Assembly (NCBI RefSeq): GCF_022832375.1
Contig: NZ_JALHLG010000009.1
Span: 62,001 to 126,000 of the forward strand
Reading direction: 5' to 3'
Length of the DNA stretch: 64,000 nucleotides
DNA from: Novosphingobium beihaiense
GTDB taxonomy: Bacteria; Pseudomonadota; Alphaproteobacteria; Sphingomonadales; Sphingomonadaceae
Part shown: positions 54,191 through 62,904 of the stretch, in pieces
How positions within the stretch are numbered: position 1 is the stretch's first letter
Layout: every line of letters starts with the position of its first letter
Position numbers and translations under genes: made by a program
Notes under the pieces: generated by a model
What the model saw: only the letters and a program-made list of their open reading frames with translations
Told to the model about the DNA's origin: nothing
Databases searched by the model: none

Positions 54191-54282
54191 TCGTCATCCC
54201 CGCGCAGGCGGGGATCCATCTCCGGCGTCATCGCTTTGACGGGACGTAAGGAGATGGGTTCCCGCCTTCGCGGGAATGACGA
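54191..54282. repeat. Intergenic palindrome, family D copy 2 (reverse orientation)
   Basis: 92 bp with TCGTCATCCCCGCGCAGGCG and CGCCTTCGCGGGAATGACGA ends. Read as reverse complement it matches 62767-62858 over the full length, including the loop (TCAAAGCGAT...CGCCGGAGATGGATCC), with about ten differences. Confidence 0.9.
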
Positions 54283-54354
54283 GGATTTCAACAACACGAA
54301 AATTGCGGAGCAACCCGCAAAGGGCATCCAGCCCAAGGTTCTTCCCCCCAACCT

Positions 54355-54431
54355 CCGCTCATCCTGAGCTTGTCGAAGGATGCTGGCACAGCGCCCGGTT
54401 CACCACCCTTCGACAAGCTCAGGGTGAGCGG
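54355..54431. repeat. Intergenic palindrome, family A copy 3
   Basis: Arms CGCTCATCCTGAGCTTGTCG and CGACAAGCTCAGGGTGAGCG around a loop of about 21 bases. It follows the family D copy, in the 303-bp gap between the convergent response regulator and lysC. Nothing else was seen in the gap. Confidence 0.88.
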
Positions 54432-54460
54432 GAAACACCTGTCTGGATGCGCGCCGCGCC

Positions 54461-55720
54461 TTACGCCGCCGCGTCGAGCCCGTAGGCGGTGTGCAACACG
54501 CGCACGGCCAGTTCGGTCTCGTCGGCATTGATCAGCACCGAAACCTTGATCTCGCTGGTCGAGATGGCGAGGATATTGATGCCGCGGTCCGCCAGCGTCT
54601 TGAACATCGTGCTGGCGACGCCCGCATGGCTGCGCATGCCCACGCCCACGACGCTGACCTTGGTCACGTTGTCATCGGAGATCAGGCGGAAATAGCCGAT
54701 CGCTTCCTTGCGCTCTTCCAGCATGGCCAGCGCGCGGGCGAGGTCCGACTGCGGCACCGTAAAGGTGACGTCGGTCTCACCCTTATCCTTGGCGACATTC
54801 TGGATAATCATGTCGACATTGATGTTCGCATCGGCCAGCGGCGCGAAGACGGAGGCCACCGCGCCCGGACGGTCCGGCACGCGGGTGAGAGTGACTTTCG
54901 CCTCGTTCTTGTCGGCGGCGATACCGGTGATCAGCTGGCGTTCCATGTCGCTTCCTTCCAATTCCTCGTCGCTGACGATCATCGTGCCGGGCAGAGTATC
55001 GGCGGCGGGCGCGGTCTCGTCGATGAACGAGGAGAGCACCTGCACGCGCACGCCTTCCTTCATGGCCAGCGAGACCGAGCGGGTCTGCAGCACCTTGGAG
55101 CCGACCGAGGCCAGTTCCAGCATTTCCTCATAAGTCACCAGCGGCAGCTTGCGCGCCTTGGCGACGATCCGCGGATCGGTGGTATAGACGCCGTCGACAT
55201 CGGTGTAGATGTCGCAGCGGTCGGCCTTCACGGCGGCCGCGACAGCCACCGCCGAAGTGTCCGAGCCGCCCCGGCCCAGCGTGGTCACGCGGCCTTCGGG
55301 CGAAACGCCCTGAAAGCCCGGGATCACCGCGATTTCGCCCGCGGCCATCGAGGCCAGCATGGCATCGGCCTCGATATCCTCGATCCGGGCCTTGGCATGG
55401 GCATCGTCGGTCTTGACCGGAATCTGCCAGCCCAGCCACGAGCGCGCCTTGCAGCCCATCGCCTGCAGCGTCAGCGCCAGCAGGCCGGACGTGACTTGCT
55501 CGCCCGAGGCCACCACCACGTCGTATTCGGCCGGATCGTAAAGCGCATTCGCCTCGCGGCAGAAGTTCACGAGGCGGTCGGTCTCGCCCGCCATGGCGGA
55601 GACCACGACGGCGACTTCGTGCCCGGCTTCCTGCTGGCGTTTGACGATCCCCGCCACGCGCCGGATGCGCTCGGACCCGGCCATCGAAGTGCCGCCGAAT
55701 TTCATCACGATACGGGCCAA
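54461..55720 (-). CDS. lysC: Aspartate kinase
   Basis: 419 residues from TTG 55720 (LARIVMKFGGTSMAGSERI), a rare start codon chosen because family members begin ARIVMKFGG and GGAGC lies nine bases upstream; ATG 55705 would cut into the first strand. Kinase motifs: KFGGTSMAG, VVVASGEQVTSGLLAL, TLGRGGSDTSAVAVAAAVKA, DIYTDVDGVYTTDPRIV. Two ACT domains follow (GIAADKNEAKVTLTRVPDR; VTKVSVVGVGMRSHAGVAST), as in feedback-regulated lysine/threonine-sensitive enzymes. First step from aspartate to Lys, Met and Thr. Divergent from ubiG. Confidence 0.95.
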   Translation of the reverse strand: MARIVMKFGGTSMAGSERIRRVAGIVKRQQEAGHEVAVVVSAMAGETDRLVNFCREANALYDPAEYDVVVASGEQVTSGLLALTLQAMGCKARSWLGWQIPVKTDDAHAKARIEDIEADAMLASMAAGEIAVIPGFQGVSPEGRVTTLGRGGSDTSAVAVAAAVKADRCDIYTDVDGVYTTDPRIVAKARKLPLVTYEEMLELASVGSKVLQTRSVSLAMKEGVRVQVLSSFIDETAPAADTLPGTMIVSDEELEGSDMERQLITGIAADKNEAKVTLTRVPDRPGAVASVFAPLADANINVDMIIQNVAKDKGETDVTFTVPQSDLARALAMLEERKEAIGYFRLISDDNVTKVSVVGVGMRSHAGVASTMFKTLADRGINILAISTSEIKVSVLINADETELAVRVLHTAYGLDAAA

Positions 55721-55816
55721 GGTGCCGGTGCTCCTTCGTGTCGTTGGCCGCGCGCTGGCAGATCGATCCCGAACGCGCGAGTGGATAAGAGTCCGGCGCG
55801 CTGTTAGGGAGGAGTC

Positions 55817-56557
55817 ATGGACAATGCAACTGGCAGCACAACCGCAACGATCGACCCCGCCGAAGCCGCGCATTTCGGCGCGCTGGCGGCGGACTGGTGG
55901 GATCCGGACGGTTCCTCCGCGATGCTGCACAAGCTCAACCCGGTACGCCTCGCCTTTATCCGCGAGGCGATAGATCATCATTTCGGCGCCGATTCGCACG
56001 GGTTGCGCCCGCTTTCGGGCAAGCGCGCGCTCGATGCCGGATGCGGCGCGGGGCTGCTGTGCGAGCCGCTCGCCCGGCTCGGCGCGCATGTCACCGGCGT
56101 CGATGCCGCGCCCGAGAATATCGCAGCGGCCAAAGAGCATGCCAATGCGATGGGCCTCACTATCGATTACCGGCAGGGCGAGCTGGCCGCGCTGGGCCTT
56201 TCCGGCTTCGATCTCGTCTGCTCGCTCGAAGTGATCGAGCATGTGACGGACAAGGCCGCGTTCCTCGCCAGCCTCACCGCCGCGCTGGCGGATGGCGGGC
56301 TGATGATCCTCTCCTGCCCCAACCGCACGCCCGCCTCGCGCCTGCTGCTGGTCGAAGCCGCCGAGCGGCTCGGCAAAGTCCCGCGCGGCACGCATGACTG
56401 GTCGCAGTTCGTCACGCCAGAGGAACTGGCGCAGCTTGCCGAAGAGGCCGGGCTGGTGCTGGGCGAACCGAAGGGGATCGCCTGGTCGCCCACGCAGGGG
56501 CTGCACCTTTCGGACGATCTTTCGCTCAACTACATCGTCACCGCGCGCAAGGCGTAA
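55817..56557 (+). CDS. ubiG: Ubiquinone biosynthesis O-methyltransferase UbiG
   Basis: 246 residues. UbiG start EAAHFGALAADWWDPDGSSA, MLHKLNPVRLAFIREAID, the SAM site ALDAGCGAGLLCEPLARLGA, VTGVDAAPENIAAAKEHA, CSLEVIEHVTDKAAFL and the C-terminal PRGTHDWSQFVTPEELAQL. It does both O-methylations in ubiquinone synthesis at the inner membrane. ATG 55817 follows GGGAGGAGTC. A permease gene starts 13 bp downstream and may be co-transcribed. Confidence 0.96.
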   Translation: MDNATGSTTATIDPAEAAHFGALAADWWDPDGSSAMLHKLNPVRLAFIREAIDHHFGADSHGLRPLSGKRALDAGCGAGLLCEPLARLGAHVTGVDAAPENIAAAKEHANAMGLTIDYRQGELAALGLSGFDLVCSLEVIEHVTDKAAFLASLTAALADGGLMILSCPNRTPASRLLLVEAAERLGKVPRGTHDWSQFVTPEELAQLAEEAGLVLGEPKGIAWSPTQGLHLSDDLSLNYIVTARKA

Positions 56558-56569
56558 CGCTCCCGAACC

Positions 56570-57784
56570 ATGGACGCCATGATCGATATCGCCATGGGCG
56601 TGGCCGCCCTTGCGGTGGCCGCGCTGCTGTTCTGGCCGCGCATCGCCCGCGCCGGGCTGTGGCGCGCGACCGTCACCCCGCTTGCCTCGATCATCGGCAG
56701 CGGGTTCCTGATCCTCGGGCCGATCCTTACCGACTCCTTCGGCACCTGGGGCATTCTGGCGATGGCGCTGCTATGCCTCATCGGCTACCTCTTCGGCGCC
56801 GCGATCCGCTACAACATGGAGCGCATCGACGAGCCCGATCTCGATACCGTTACCGCCGACCGGATCGAATGGCTGTCGAGCTGGGCGCTGGCTTTCGCCT
56901 ATCTGATCTCGGTCGCCTATTACCTCAACCTGTTCGGCGCCTTTGCCGCGCGCATCTTCGGCGCACCCTCAGATCTGCTCGGGCGCTCGATTACAACCGG
57001 CGCCTATCTGCTGATCCTCATCGCCGGGATGACCAAGGGGTTCTCGCTGCTCGAACGGATGGAGCAGATGACGGTCTCGATCAAACTGATCGTGATCGCC
57101 GCGCTGATCGCCGCCCTGGCGGTCCATGCCGGGGTGGAGTGGGACGGCCATCACCTCAAGGAAAGCGGCATGAAGGTCGGGCTCACCGGCTCGGTCCAGC
57201 TGCTCTTCGGCCTGATCGTGACGGTGCAGGGCTTCGAGACCTCGCGCTATCTCGGCAGCCACTACAGTTCGGGCGTGCGGCGGGTTTCGATGCGGCTGTC
57301 GCAATGGATCGCGACCGGCATCTACTTGGCCTATGTCGTGCTGCTGGCGGTGAGTTTCGAAAGCGGGACGTTCGCGCTCGACGAGACCGCGATCATCGAT
57401 CTGATGCGCACCGTTTCCGCCGTGCTCGGCCCGCTGCTGATCCTTGCCGCGCTGAGCGCGCAGTTCAGCGCGGCCGTTGCCGATACCAACGGCACCGGCG
57501 GGCTCTTCGCCGAACTCACCAAGGGCCGGATCGGCCCGAAGCTGACATATATCGGCCTCGCCGCGATTGGCCTCGCGCTCACCTGGCTGGCCGACGTGTT
57601 CGAAATCGTCAGCTATGCCAGCCGGGCTTTCGCGTTCTACTACGCGCTGCAATCCGCGCTCGCCGCGATCCGCGCCTGGGTGGGCGGCGCCCCGGAACGG
57701 CGGCTGCGGCGCTGCCTGGGCTTTTCCGCACTCACCGTTCTGGGCCTCGCCGCCGCCCTGTTCGGCGCCCCGGTGGAAGGATAG
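56570..57784 (+). CDS. APC-superfamily-like membrane transporter
   Basis: 404 residues, about eleven membrane helices. The segment ATVTPLASIIGSGFLILGPI resembles the first unwound helix of APC/LeuT-fold transporters (amino acid permeases), and LLFGLIVTVQGFETSRYLGS the sixth. Others: LSSWALAFAYLISVAYYLNL, LIVIAALIAALAVHAGV, LGPLLILAALSAQFSAAVAD. Substrate cannot be read. ATG 56570 chosen; ATG 56579 is also possible. It starts 13 bp after ubiG. Confidence 0.82.
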   Translation: MDAMIDIAMGVAALAVAALLFWPRIARAGLWRATVTPLASIIGSGFLILGPILTDSFGTWGILAMALLCLIGYLFGAAIRYNMERIDEPDLDTVTADRIEWLSSWALAFAYLISVAYYLNLFGAFAARIFGAPSDLLGRSITTGAYLLILIAGMTKGFSLLERMEQMTVSIKLIVIAALIAALAVHAGVEWDGHHLKESGMKVGLTGSVQLLFGLIVTVQGFETSRYLGSHYSSGVRRVSMRLSQWIATGIYLAYVVLLAVSFESGTFALDETAIIDLMRTVSAVLGPLLILAALSAQFSAAVADTNGTGGLFAELTKGRIGPKLTYIGLAAIGLALTWLADVFEIVSYASRAFAFYYALQSALAAIRAWVGGAPERRLRRCLGFSALTVLGLAAALFGAPVEG

Positions 57785-57786
57785 CC

Positions 57787-57928
57787 GTGCCTCCCCCTCC
57801 TCTTCAGAGGAGGGGAGCGAGACTTGGCCCTGCGCAGCGGGGCTTAGTCGCAGCGGGGTGGTGCGCGCGGCCCGGGCAGGGTTGGCGGCATGCCCCCCAC
57901 CCCCTCTTCTGAAGAGGAGGGGGAGGCA
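57787..57928. repeat. Intergenic palindrome, family C copy 4
   Basis: Arms CCCCTCCTCTTCAGAGGAGG and CCCCTCTTCTGAAGAGGAGG, with an inner GCAGCGGGGTGGTG/CCCCCCACC pair, between the convergent permease and nucleotide kinase genes. Starts three bases after the permease stop. Confidence 0.85.
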
Positions 57929-57933
57929 CGGCC

Positions 57934-58440
57934 CTACACTTCCAGCGCGAGCAAGTCCCCGATGGCCGCGCGTGCCAGCCGCTCGCGCCGCTCCCAGCCG
58001 CCTGCGATGCGCACGAAAGGCACTTTTGCGCGCACCAGCACCTCTTCCGCCATCGCGGCAAAGCGCATGCGCTTCTCATGCTCGCCGAAACAGCGGGTGC
58101 CGTCGTCGAACCACGGCACGTCAGGCTCGAAAAGCAGATAGAGGTCCGCCTTGGGATAGGCCATCAACGCCTCGGGCACCGCACCGAACAGCATCTGTGC
58201 CCAGGCCGCCGTCATCAGCTGGTCGGTGTCAAGCACCAGCAGCGGCGGCGCGGCGGCCATGGCCTTGCGGTTTTCCGCCGCCTGTCCTTCGGCGATCGCC
58301 AGCAGATCCGCCATGACAAGGCCCGTGCCGTGCCGCTCGCAATAGGCACGGCCGTGTTCGGGCACCCAGGGGTACCCCAGCCTGCCGGCCAGCACGGTCT
58401 TGCCCGTACTTTCCGCGCCGTGCAGGCAGACCGTCCTCAT
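57934..58440 (-). CDS. NadR-like ribosylnicotinamide kinase (kinase domain only)
   Basis: 168 residues from ATG 58440 (MRTVCLHGAESTGKT). Walker A GAESTGKTVLAGRL, then VPEHGRAYCE, VMADLLAIAEGQ, LLVLDTDQLMTAAWAQMLFG, YLLFEPDVPWFDDGTRCFGE, as in the C-terminal kinase domain of NadR; the adenylyltransferase part is absent. It would phosphorylate nicotinamide riboside imported by PnuC, whose stop overlaps its ATG (ATGA). Together a small NAD salvage pair. Confidence 0.88.
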   Translation of the reverse strand: MRTVCLHGAESTGKTVLAGRLGYPWVPEHGRAYCERHGTGLVMADLLAIAEGQAAENRKAMAAAPPLLVLDTDQLMTAAWAQMLFGAVPEALMAYPKADLYLLFEPDVPWFDDGTRCFGEHEKRMRFAAMAEEVLVRAKVPFVRIAGGWERRERLARAAIGDLLALEV

Positions 58441-59036
58441 GCGATCCCGAGCTTGCCTTCCGGCTGATCCTTGGCCGCCTGCATCCACTCCTTGAGGCCC
58501 AGCAGAGACATGACCAGCATGCCGCCATAGAGGCCCGCCGTGGGGTTCAGCCCGCGGTTGATGTAGAGCAGGATCGCCGCGATATCGATCGCGATCCACA
58601 GCAACCAGTTCTCGATCCGGCGGAAAGCCAGCAGGATCTGGGCCGAGACGCTGGCACCCGCGATCGCCGAATCGGCAAAGGGCATCACCGCATCGGTGAA
58701 GCGGTGCATCACCCAGCCGAGATTAAGGCTCACCGCCAGCGTCGCCACCGCCCATACGGCGCGGCTCATGTTATCGAGCCAGCGCACCGGCACCCGGCTG
58801 TCATCCCCATCGACCTTGAGCCAGAGCCACCAGCCCCAGGCCTGCGCCATGAAGAAGAACACCTGCAGCCCGGCTTCGGCGTAGAGGCGCTTTTCCCAGA
58901 ACACGAAGATGTAAAGCGCCACCATGATCATGCCGAACGGGTAGTTCCACACCGTGCGCCAGATCAGCAGGGCAATGTTGATCACGCCGAATCCGGCCGC
59001 GACCCATTCAAGCATGGCGAGCGTTTCCGGGTTCAT
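58437..59036 (-). CDS. pnuC: Nicotinamide riboside transporter PnuC
   Basis: 199 residues, six or seven membrane helices: EWVAAGFGVINIALLIWRTV, YPFGMIMVALYIFVFWEKRL, YAEAGLQVFFFMAQAWGWWL and others; the WEKRLYAEAGLQVFF and WGWWLW stretches are PnuC marks. It lets nicotinamide riboside in; trapping depends on the kinase encoded next, overlapping by ATGA. The upstream arsC-like stop also overlaps its ATG by four bases, so all three are one operon. Confidence 0.93.
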   Translation of the reverse strand: MNPETLAMLEWVAAGFGVINIALLIWRTVWNYPFGMIMVALYIFVFWEKRLYAEAGLQVFFFMAQAWGWWLWLKVDGDDSRVPVRWLDNMSRAVWAVATLAVSLNLGWVMHRFTDAVMPFADSAIAGASVSAQILLAFRRIENWLLWIAIDIAAILLYINRGLNPTAGLYGGMLVMSLLGLKEWMQAAKDQPEGKLGIA

Positions 59037-59380
59037 GCGAGCACGGCCTCCCACTCGGCGTCCTTGAAGCCTACCAGCAGGCCGCCGGGATGTTCGACCA
59101 CCGGCCGCTTGATCGTGCTGGGGTTGGCCTCCATGATCTTCACGGCCTTGGCGGCATCGAGACCGGCCTTGTCCTCATCGGGCAGCTTGCGGAACGTGGT
59201 GCCCGCACGGTTGAGAACCTTTTCCCAGCCCGCTTCGGCGACCCAGCGTTCCAGTCTGGCCGGATCGGCGCCTTCCTTCTTGTAGTCATGGAAGGTGTAA
59301 GCGATCCCTTTCGCATCCAGCCACTTGCGGGCCTTCTTGACAGTATCGCAGTTCGGAATCCCGTAAAATCCGATCGTCAT
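59033..59380 (-). CDS. ArsC/Spx (YffB-like) family reductase
   Basis: 115 residues from ATG 59380 with AAGGGGG upstream. Thioredoxin-fold ArsC family: MTIGFYGIPNCDTVKKARKW with one active-site Cys, VLNRAGTTFRKL, AVKIMEANPSTIKRPVVEHP and LLVGFKDAEWEAVL. It resembles YffB proteins, which use glutathione and are not proven arsenate reductases. Leader gene of the pnuC operon, with ATGA overlap. Confidence 0.9.
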   Translation of the reverse strand: MTIGFYGIPNCDTVKKARKWLDAKGIAYTFHDYKKEGADPARLERWVAEAGWEKVLNRAGTTFRKLPDEDKAGLDAAKAVKIMEANPSTIKRPVVEHPGGLLVGFKDAEWEAVLA

Positions 59381-59390
59381 GCATGCCCCC

Positions 59391-59702
59391 TTACGAACCC
59401 TCGAACGTGAACCCGCGCACCCCAGGCCGGTCACACGAATAGACGGTGAAAGTATTGTAATATTCGCTCCTGCCGCGATTTTGAACAGCCCTGTGTTCAA
59501 AATGACTGCCCCAAGCCTTCGCGTCAGCCTCGTTGGCCCACTCCGAGATGGTCACCGTCTCACCATCCTCGGCCATGAAAGTCTTGTAAGAAAGGAACCC
59601 CGGCTGCGCGCGCGCCAGTTCCACCATACGCGCAGCATCCGACTGATAGGCCTCCACATTCAGGCCGGGCCGCTTGCGGCTGCGAAATACGGTCATATGC
59701 AT
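59391..59702 (-). CDS. Antibiotic biosynthesis monooxygenase (ABM) domain protein
   Basis: 103 residues from ATG 59702 with AAGGG upstream (ATG 59696 is an alternative). ABM fold: MTVFRSRKRPGLNVEAYQSD, AARMVELARAQPGFLSYKTF, ETVTISEWANEADAKAWGSH and RSEYYNTFTVYSCDRP. Usually a dimeric ferredoxin-like enzyme for quinols or haem; substrate unknown. Ten bp before the arsC-like gene; divergent from aroC. Confidence 0.85.
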   Translation of the reverse strand: MHMTVFRSRKRPGLNVEAYQSDAARMVELARAQPGFLSYKTFMAEDGETVTISEWANEADAKAWGSHFEHRAVQNRGRSEYYNTFTVYSCDRPGVRGFTFEGS

Positions 59703-59858
59703 GGCGCGCCCTTTGCCTGCGAGCGGCCGTTTCGGCAAGATGAACCAGCCCTCAACTTCGCGACTGGCCCTTAATTTCCGCCTATGCGGCGTAACGGGCC
59801 CTATGCGAAGGCCGCAGGATACTGGACAAACCGTGCATCGCGCGACAAAGCGCGGGAC

Positions 59859-60941
59859 ATGAGCGTCAACAGCTTCGGCCGCCTTTTCCGTTTCACCACC
59901 TGGGGTGAAAGCCATGGTCCCGCGATCGGGGCCGTCGTCGACGGGTGCCCGCCGGGCCTTGCCATCGATGAAGGCGCGATCCAGCCCTTCCTCGACGCGC
60001 GCCGCCCCGGCCAGTCGAAATTCACCACGCAGCGGCAGGAGCCCGATCAGGTCCGCATCCTCTCGGGCGTGTTCGAAGGTCCCGATGGCGTGCAGCGCAC
60101 CACCGGCACCCCGGTCAGCCTGATGATCGAGAACGTCGATCAGCGGTCCAAGGACTATTCGGATGTCGCCAAGGCCTACCGCCCCGGCCATGCCGACTAT
60201 GCCTATGACGCCAAGTACGGCTTTCGCGACTATCGCGGCGGCGGGCGCAGCTCCGCGCGCGAAACCGCCAGCCGCGTGGCGGCAGGCGCGGTGGCGCGGC
60301 TGGTGATCCCCGAAGTCACGATCCTCGCCTATGTCTCCGAAATCGGCGGCCACGCCATCGACAGGGCGAACTTCGATCCCGCCGAAATCGGCAACAACCC
60401 GTTCTTCTGCCCGGATGCCAAGGCCGCCGCGCGCTGGGAGGAGATCGTCGGCGAAACGCGCAAGGCCGGCTCCTCGATCGGCGCGGTGGTGGAATGCGTG
60501 GCCACCGGCGTGCCCGCGGGCTGGGGCGCCCCGCTCTACGGCAAGCTCGATGCCGACCTGGCCGCCGCGATGATGAGCATCAATGCGGTAAAGGGCGTGG
60601 AAATCGGCGACGGCTTCGCCGCCGCGCGCCTCTCCGGCGAACAGAACGCCGATCCGATGCGCCCGGGCGCAAACGGCCCGCAATTCGATGCCAACCACGC
60701 AGGCGGCATTGCCGGCGGCATCTCGACCGGCCAGCCGGTGACGTGCCGGGTTGCGTTCAAACCCACCAGCTCAATCCTCACCCCGCAGCCCACGGTTACG
60801 CGAGACGGTGAAGCGACCGAACTGTTCACCAAGGGCCGCCACGACCCCTGCGTCGGCATTCGCGGCGTGCCGGTGGTCGAGGCGATGATGGCGCTGGTGC
60901 TAGCCGATCACAAACTGCTGCACCGGGGCCAGTGCGGGTAA
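59859..60941 (+). CDS. aroC: Chorismate synthase
   Basis: 360 residues from ATG 59859. Signature segments: [77 protein letters not shown] and [16 protein letters not shown], with VAFKPTSSI near the C-terminus. It makes chorismate from EPSP with reduced FMN, the end of the shikimate pathway. The frame continues upstream, but [10 protein letters not shown] is the family start. A family B repeat follows. Confidence 0.96.
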   Translation: MSVNSFGRLFRFTTWGESHGPAIGAVVDGCPPGLAIDEGAIQPFLDARRPGQSKFTTQRQEPDQVRILSGVFEGPDGVQRTTGTPVSLMIENVDQRSKDYSDVAKAYRPGHADYAYDAKYGFRDYRGGGRSSARETASRVAAGAVARLVIPEVTILAYVSEIGGHAIDRANFDPAEIGNNPFFCPDAKAAARWEEIVGETRKAGSSIGAVVECVATGVPAGWGAPLYGKLDADLAAAMMSINAVKGVEIGDGFAAARLSGEQNADPMRPGANGPQFDANHAGGIAGGISTGQPVTCRVAFKPTSSILTPQPTVTRDGEATELFTKGRHDPCVGIRGVPVVEAMMALVLADHKLLHRGQCG

Positions 60942-60947
60942 GCCCAA

Positions 60948-61089
60948 TCCTCCCCCATCGGGGGAGGGGGACCATGCGAAGCATGGTGGAGGGGTACAGG
61001 CGGTTTACTCAGACCATGAGAGGGCACGCATTGCGGCATGTGCCCCTCCACCACCCTGCGGGTGGTCCCCCTCCCCGTTCCGGGGAGGA
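60948..61089. repeat. Intergenic repeat, family B copy 4
   Basis: Arms TCCTCCCCCATCGGGGGAGG and CCCCTCCCCGTTCCGGGGAG, inner CCATGCGAAGCATGG and CCACCCTGCGGGTGG hairpins, core ACAGGCGGTTTAC and GAGAGGGCACGC matching copy 1 in the same orientation. Seven bases after the aroC stop. Confidence 0.88.
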
Positions 61090-61138
61090 TTGGGAAATCC
61101 GATTGGCAGCTTGGCGGCAGCCATGGCATCCTGCGGCC

Positions 61139-61606
61139 ATGCCGAAACGCTACCTGCCACCCTCAGATTTCCTCAACGCCATCATCAAAGACGAAGTCTC
61201 GTTCGACGACCCGGCGTTCGGCAGCGATAACCTGACACGCCTGATCGCGATGACCCGCGATGCCCATGTCGCCAATCGCGATTGGGCCACTCTCCTGCTG
61301 GCGCAGCTGGAATGCGACCGTCCCGAGGTGCGGGACGCGCTTCTGTCCTCCGCAGATGATGTGGATTCGAATGTGCGAGCCGAAGCGATATACGGGCTGG
61401 CCCTGACCGACACGGCGTTAGCACTGCCTTTCCTGCAACGGGAACTGGCAGCAAAGGCCGTCAGCATGCCTTTGCTGGAGGCCGCGGCAAACGTTGCCCA
61501 TCCCTCGCTTGTACCTGACCTTCAGGATTTCGCGGCGCCATCCGACGATCCCTATCTGGACAAGCTGGTGCAGGATGCCATCAGCGCCTGCTCGGCGCAG
61601 AGCTGA
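61139..61606 (+). CDS. HEAT-repeat domain protein
   Basis: 155 residues from ATG 61139; no clear ribosome site. HEAT-like helical pairs: VANRDWATLLLAQLECDRPE, VRDALLSSADDVDSNVRAEA, IYGLALTDTALALPFLQREL, MPLLEAAANVAHPSLVPDLQ. Probably a scaffold or binding protein, function unknown. Its stop at 61604-61606 directly abuts the stop of the convergent gene (61607), with no spacer. Confidence 0.75.
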   Translation: MPKRYLPPSDFLNAIIKDEVSFDDPAFGSDNLTRLIAMTRDAHVANRDWATLLLAQLECDRPEVRDALLSSADDVDSNVRAEAIYGLALTDTALALPFLQRELAAKAVSMPLLEAAANVAHPSLVPDLQDFAAPSDDPYLDKLVQDAISACSAQS

Positions 61607-62647
61607 TTACAACTCCATCACACTCGGCTTGCTGGAGCGTTCGATCATCCCCGTCGTGCGCACGCCGTCCCAAGTGTAAACCGCATGCGCCTGCTGGACG
61701 ATCGGCCAGTCCTTGGGCCAGTCCGGCGGCAGCACGTGGCCGCCGCGTGAGCGGGTGTTGGCGAATGTCACGCCGTCTATGGCCACGCGCTTGCCCTCCA
61801 GCGTTTCGAGCACCAGCGGCACCGGCTCGCCGCCCGTCACCAGCTTGCGCAGCCAGGGCAGTTCAACAGGCCTCGCGCCCACACGGCGGCCGTCGCTGCC
61901 GATGACCCAGGCTTCCGCGTATGTCGGCTCGCCATCCTCGCGCGGGGGATAGGCGTTGAGGCCGAAGGCGCGGCCATCGGGAAACACCGCCGACATCCAG
62001 CAATGCCCGGTAAAGCCCGCGAAAGCACGAAAGCCGGTTCGGCGGATGCGCAGGCCGTTGCCCTTGAACGCGCGCGTTTCGCCATCGATGGTGAGCGTGC
62101 CGGTGCAGCGGAAGAGCTGTTCGTAACGCGGGCTCATGAAATCGCCCTGCTTGCCACCCATCGCCGCCGCCGCCTCGGGCGTCATCGTGCCCGGCTGCCA
62201 GGGGACCGCGGCCATTTCCATCTCGACGGCAAAGGCCACGTCCGCCCACTTCGTTTCGGCAAAATCCGGGTTGTCGAGAATTTCCTGCGCGCTGGTTTCG
62301 GCCACCGGCCCTTCGAAACGCGCCGTCCAGCGGCGGAAGGGCTCCGCGCATTCCAGCCGCATCGGCCCGGTGGCGCGCACCGTGGGCTTGCCTGCGGGGC
62401 CGATGGCGCTCTGCGTCTCGCCGTCGCCTCGCCGCGAATAGAGCCGGCCATCGGCAAAGGCGATATCGAGCCACATCTCGTGCCGGTCCCACTGCTCGGC
62501 AACGGCCTCGACGCCCACGCGCATAGCGAAGAGGCCGTTTTCCTCCTCGATCCACACGTTCACGGCATCGCGCACGCCATCCTCGGGCCGCGCATCGAGC
62601 ACATATTCGCGGTCTACGGGAATGCCGCCTGACAGGTCCGCCACCAT
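61607..62647 (-). CDS. DUF7064/7065-type protein, function unknown
   Basis: 346 residues from ATG 62647 with GAGGAGGAGAG upstream. Beta-rich lipocalin-like character: YVLDARPEDGVRDAVNVWIE, MWLDIAFADGRLYSRR, CAEPFRRWTARFEGPVAETS, LRIRRTGFRAFAGFTGHCWM, YAEAWVIGSDGRRVGARPVE. Similar proteins occur in mycobacteria and sphingomonads near sterol or aromatic catabolic genes. No signal peptide. Reaction unknown. Confidence 0.72.
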   Translation of the reverse strand: MVADLSGGIPVDREYVLDARPEDGVRDAVNVWIEEENGLFAMRVGVEAVAEQWDRHEMWLDIAFADGRLYSRRGDGETQSAIGPAGKPTVRATGPMRLECAEPFRRWTARFEGPVAETSAQEILDNPDFAETKWADVAFAVEMEMAAVPWQPGTMTPEAAAAMGGKQGDFMSPRYEQLFRCTGTLTIDGETRAFKGNGLRIRRTGFRAFAGFTGHCWMSAVFPDGRAFGLNAYPPREDGEPTYAEAWVIGSDGRRVGARPVELPWLRKLVTGGEPVPLVLETLEGKRVAIDGVTFANTRSRGGHVLPPDWPKDWPIVQQAHAVYTWDGVRTTGMIERSSKPSVMEL

Positions 62648-62766
62648 CGCTCTCCTCCTCATCTGTTCTGGAAGGAGAAGCTGTCATGCCCGGCGCGGGA
62701 GGTCACGTCCCGGCCGATGCGCAGGGGCGATATCGGGCCCCGGCGATTTCCGGCCACCACATACCT

Positions 62767-62858
62767 TCGTCATTCCCGCGAAGGCGGGAATCTAACTCCT
62801 GACGTCAGATCAAAGCGATGGCGCCGGAGATGGATCCCCGCCTGCGCGGGGATGACGA
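62767..62858. repeat. Intergenic palindrome, family D copy 3
   Basis: 92 bp with TCGTCATTCCCGCGAAGGCG and CGCCTGCGCGGGGATGACGA ends. It matches copy 2 (54191-54282) in opposite orientation, including the loop. In the gap between the DUF7064 gene and map. Confidence 0.9.
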
Positions 62859-62904
62859 AGTGAGCACCAAGCTTCGCCCGGCACGAACGGAACCTGACGC
62901 AGTG

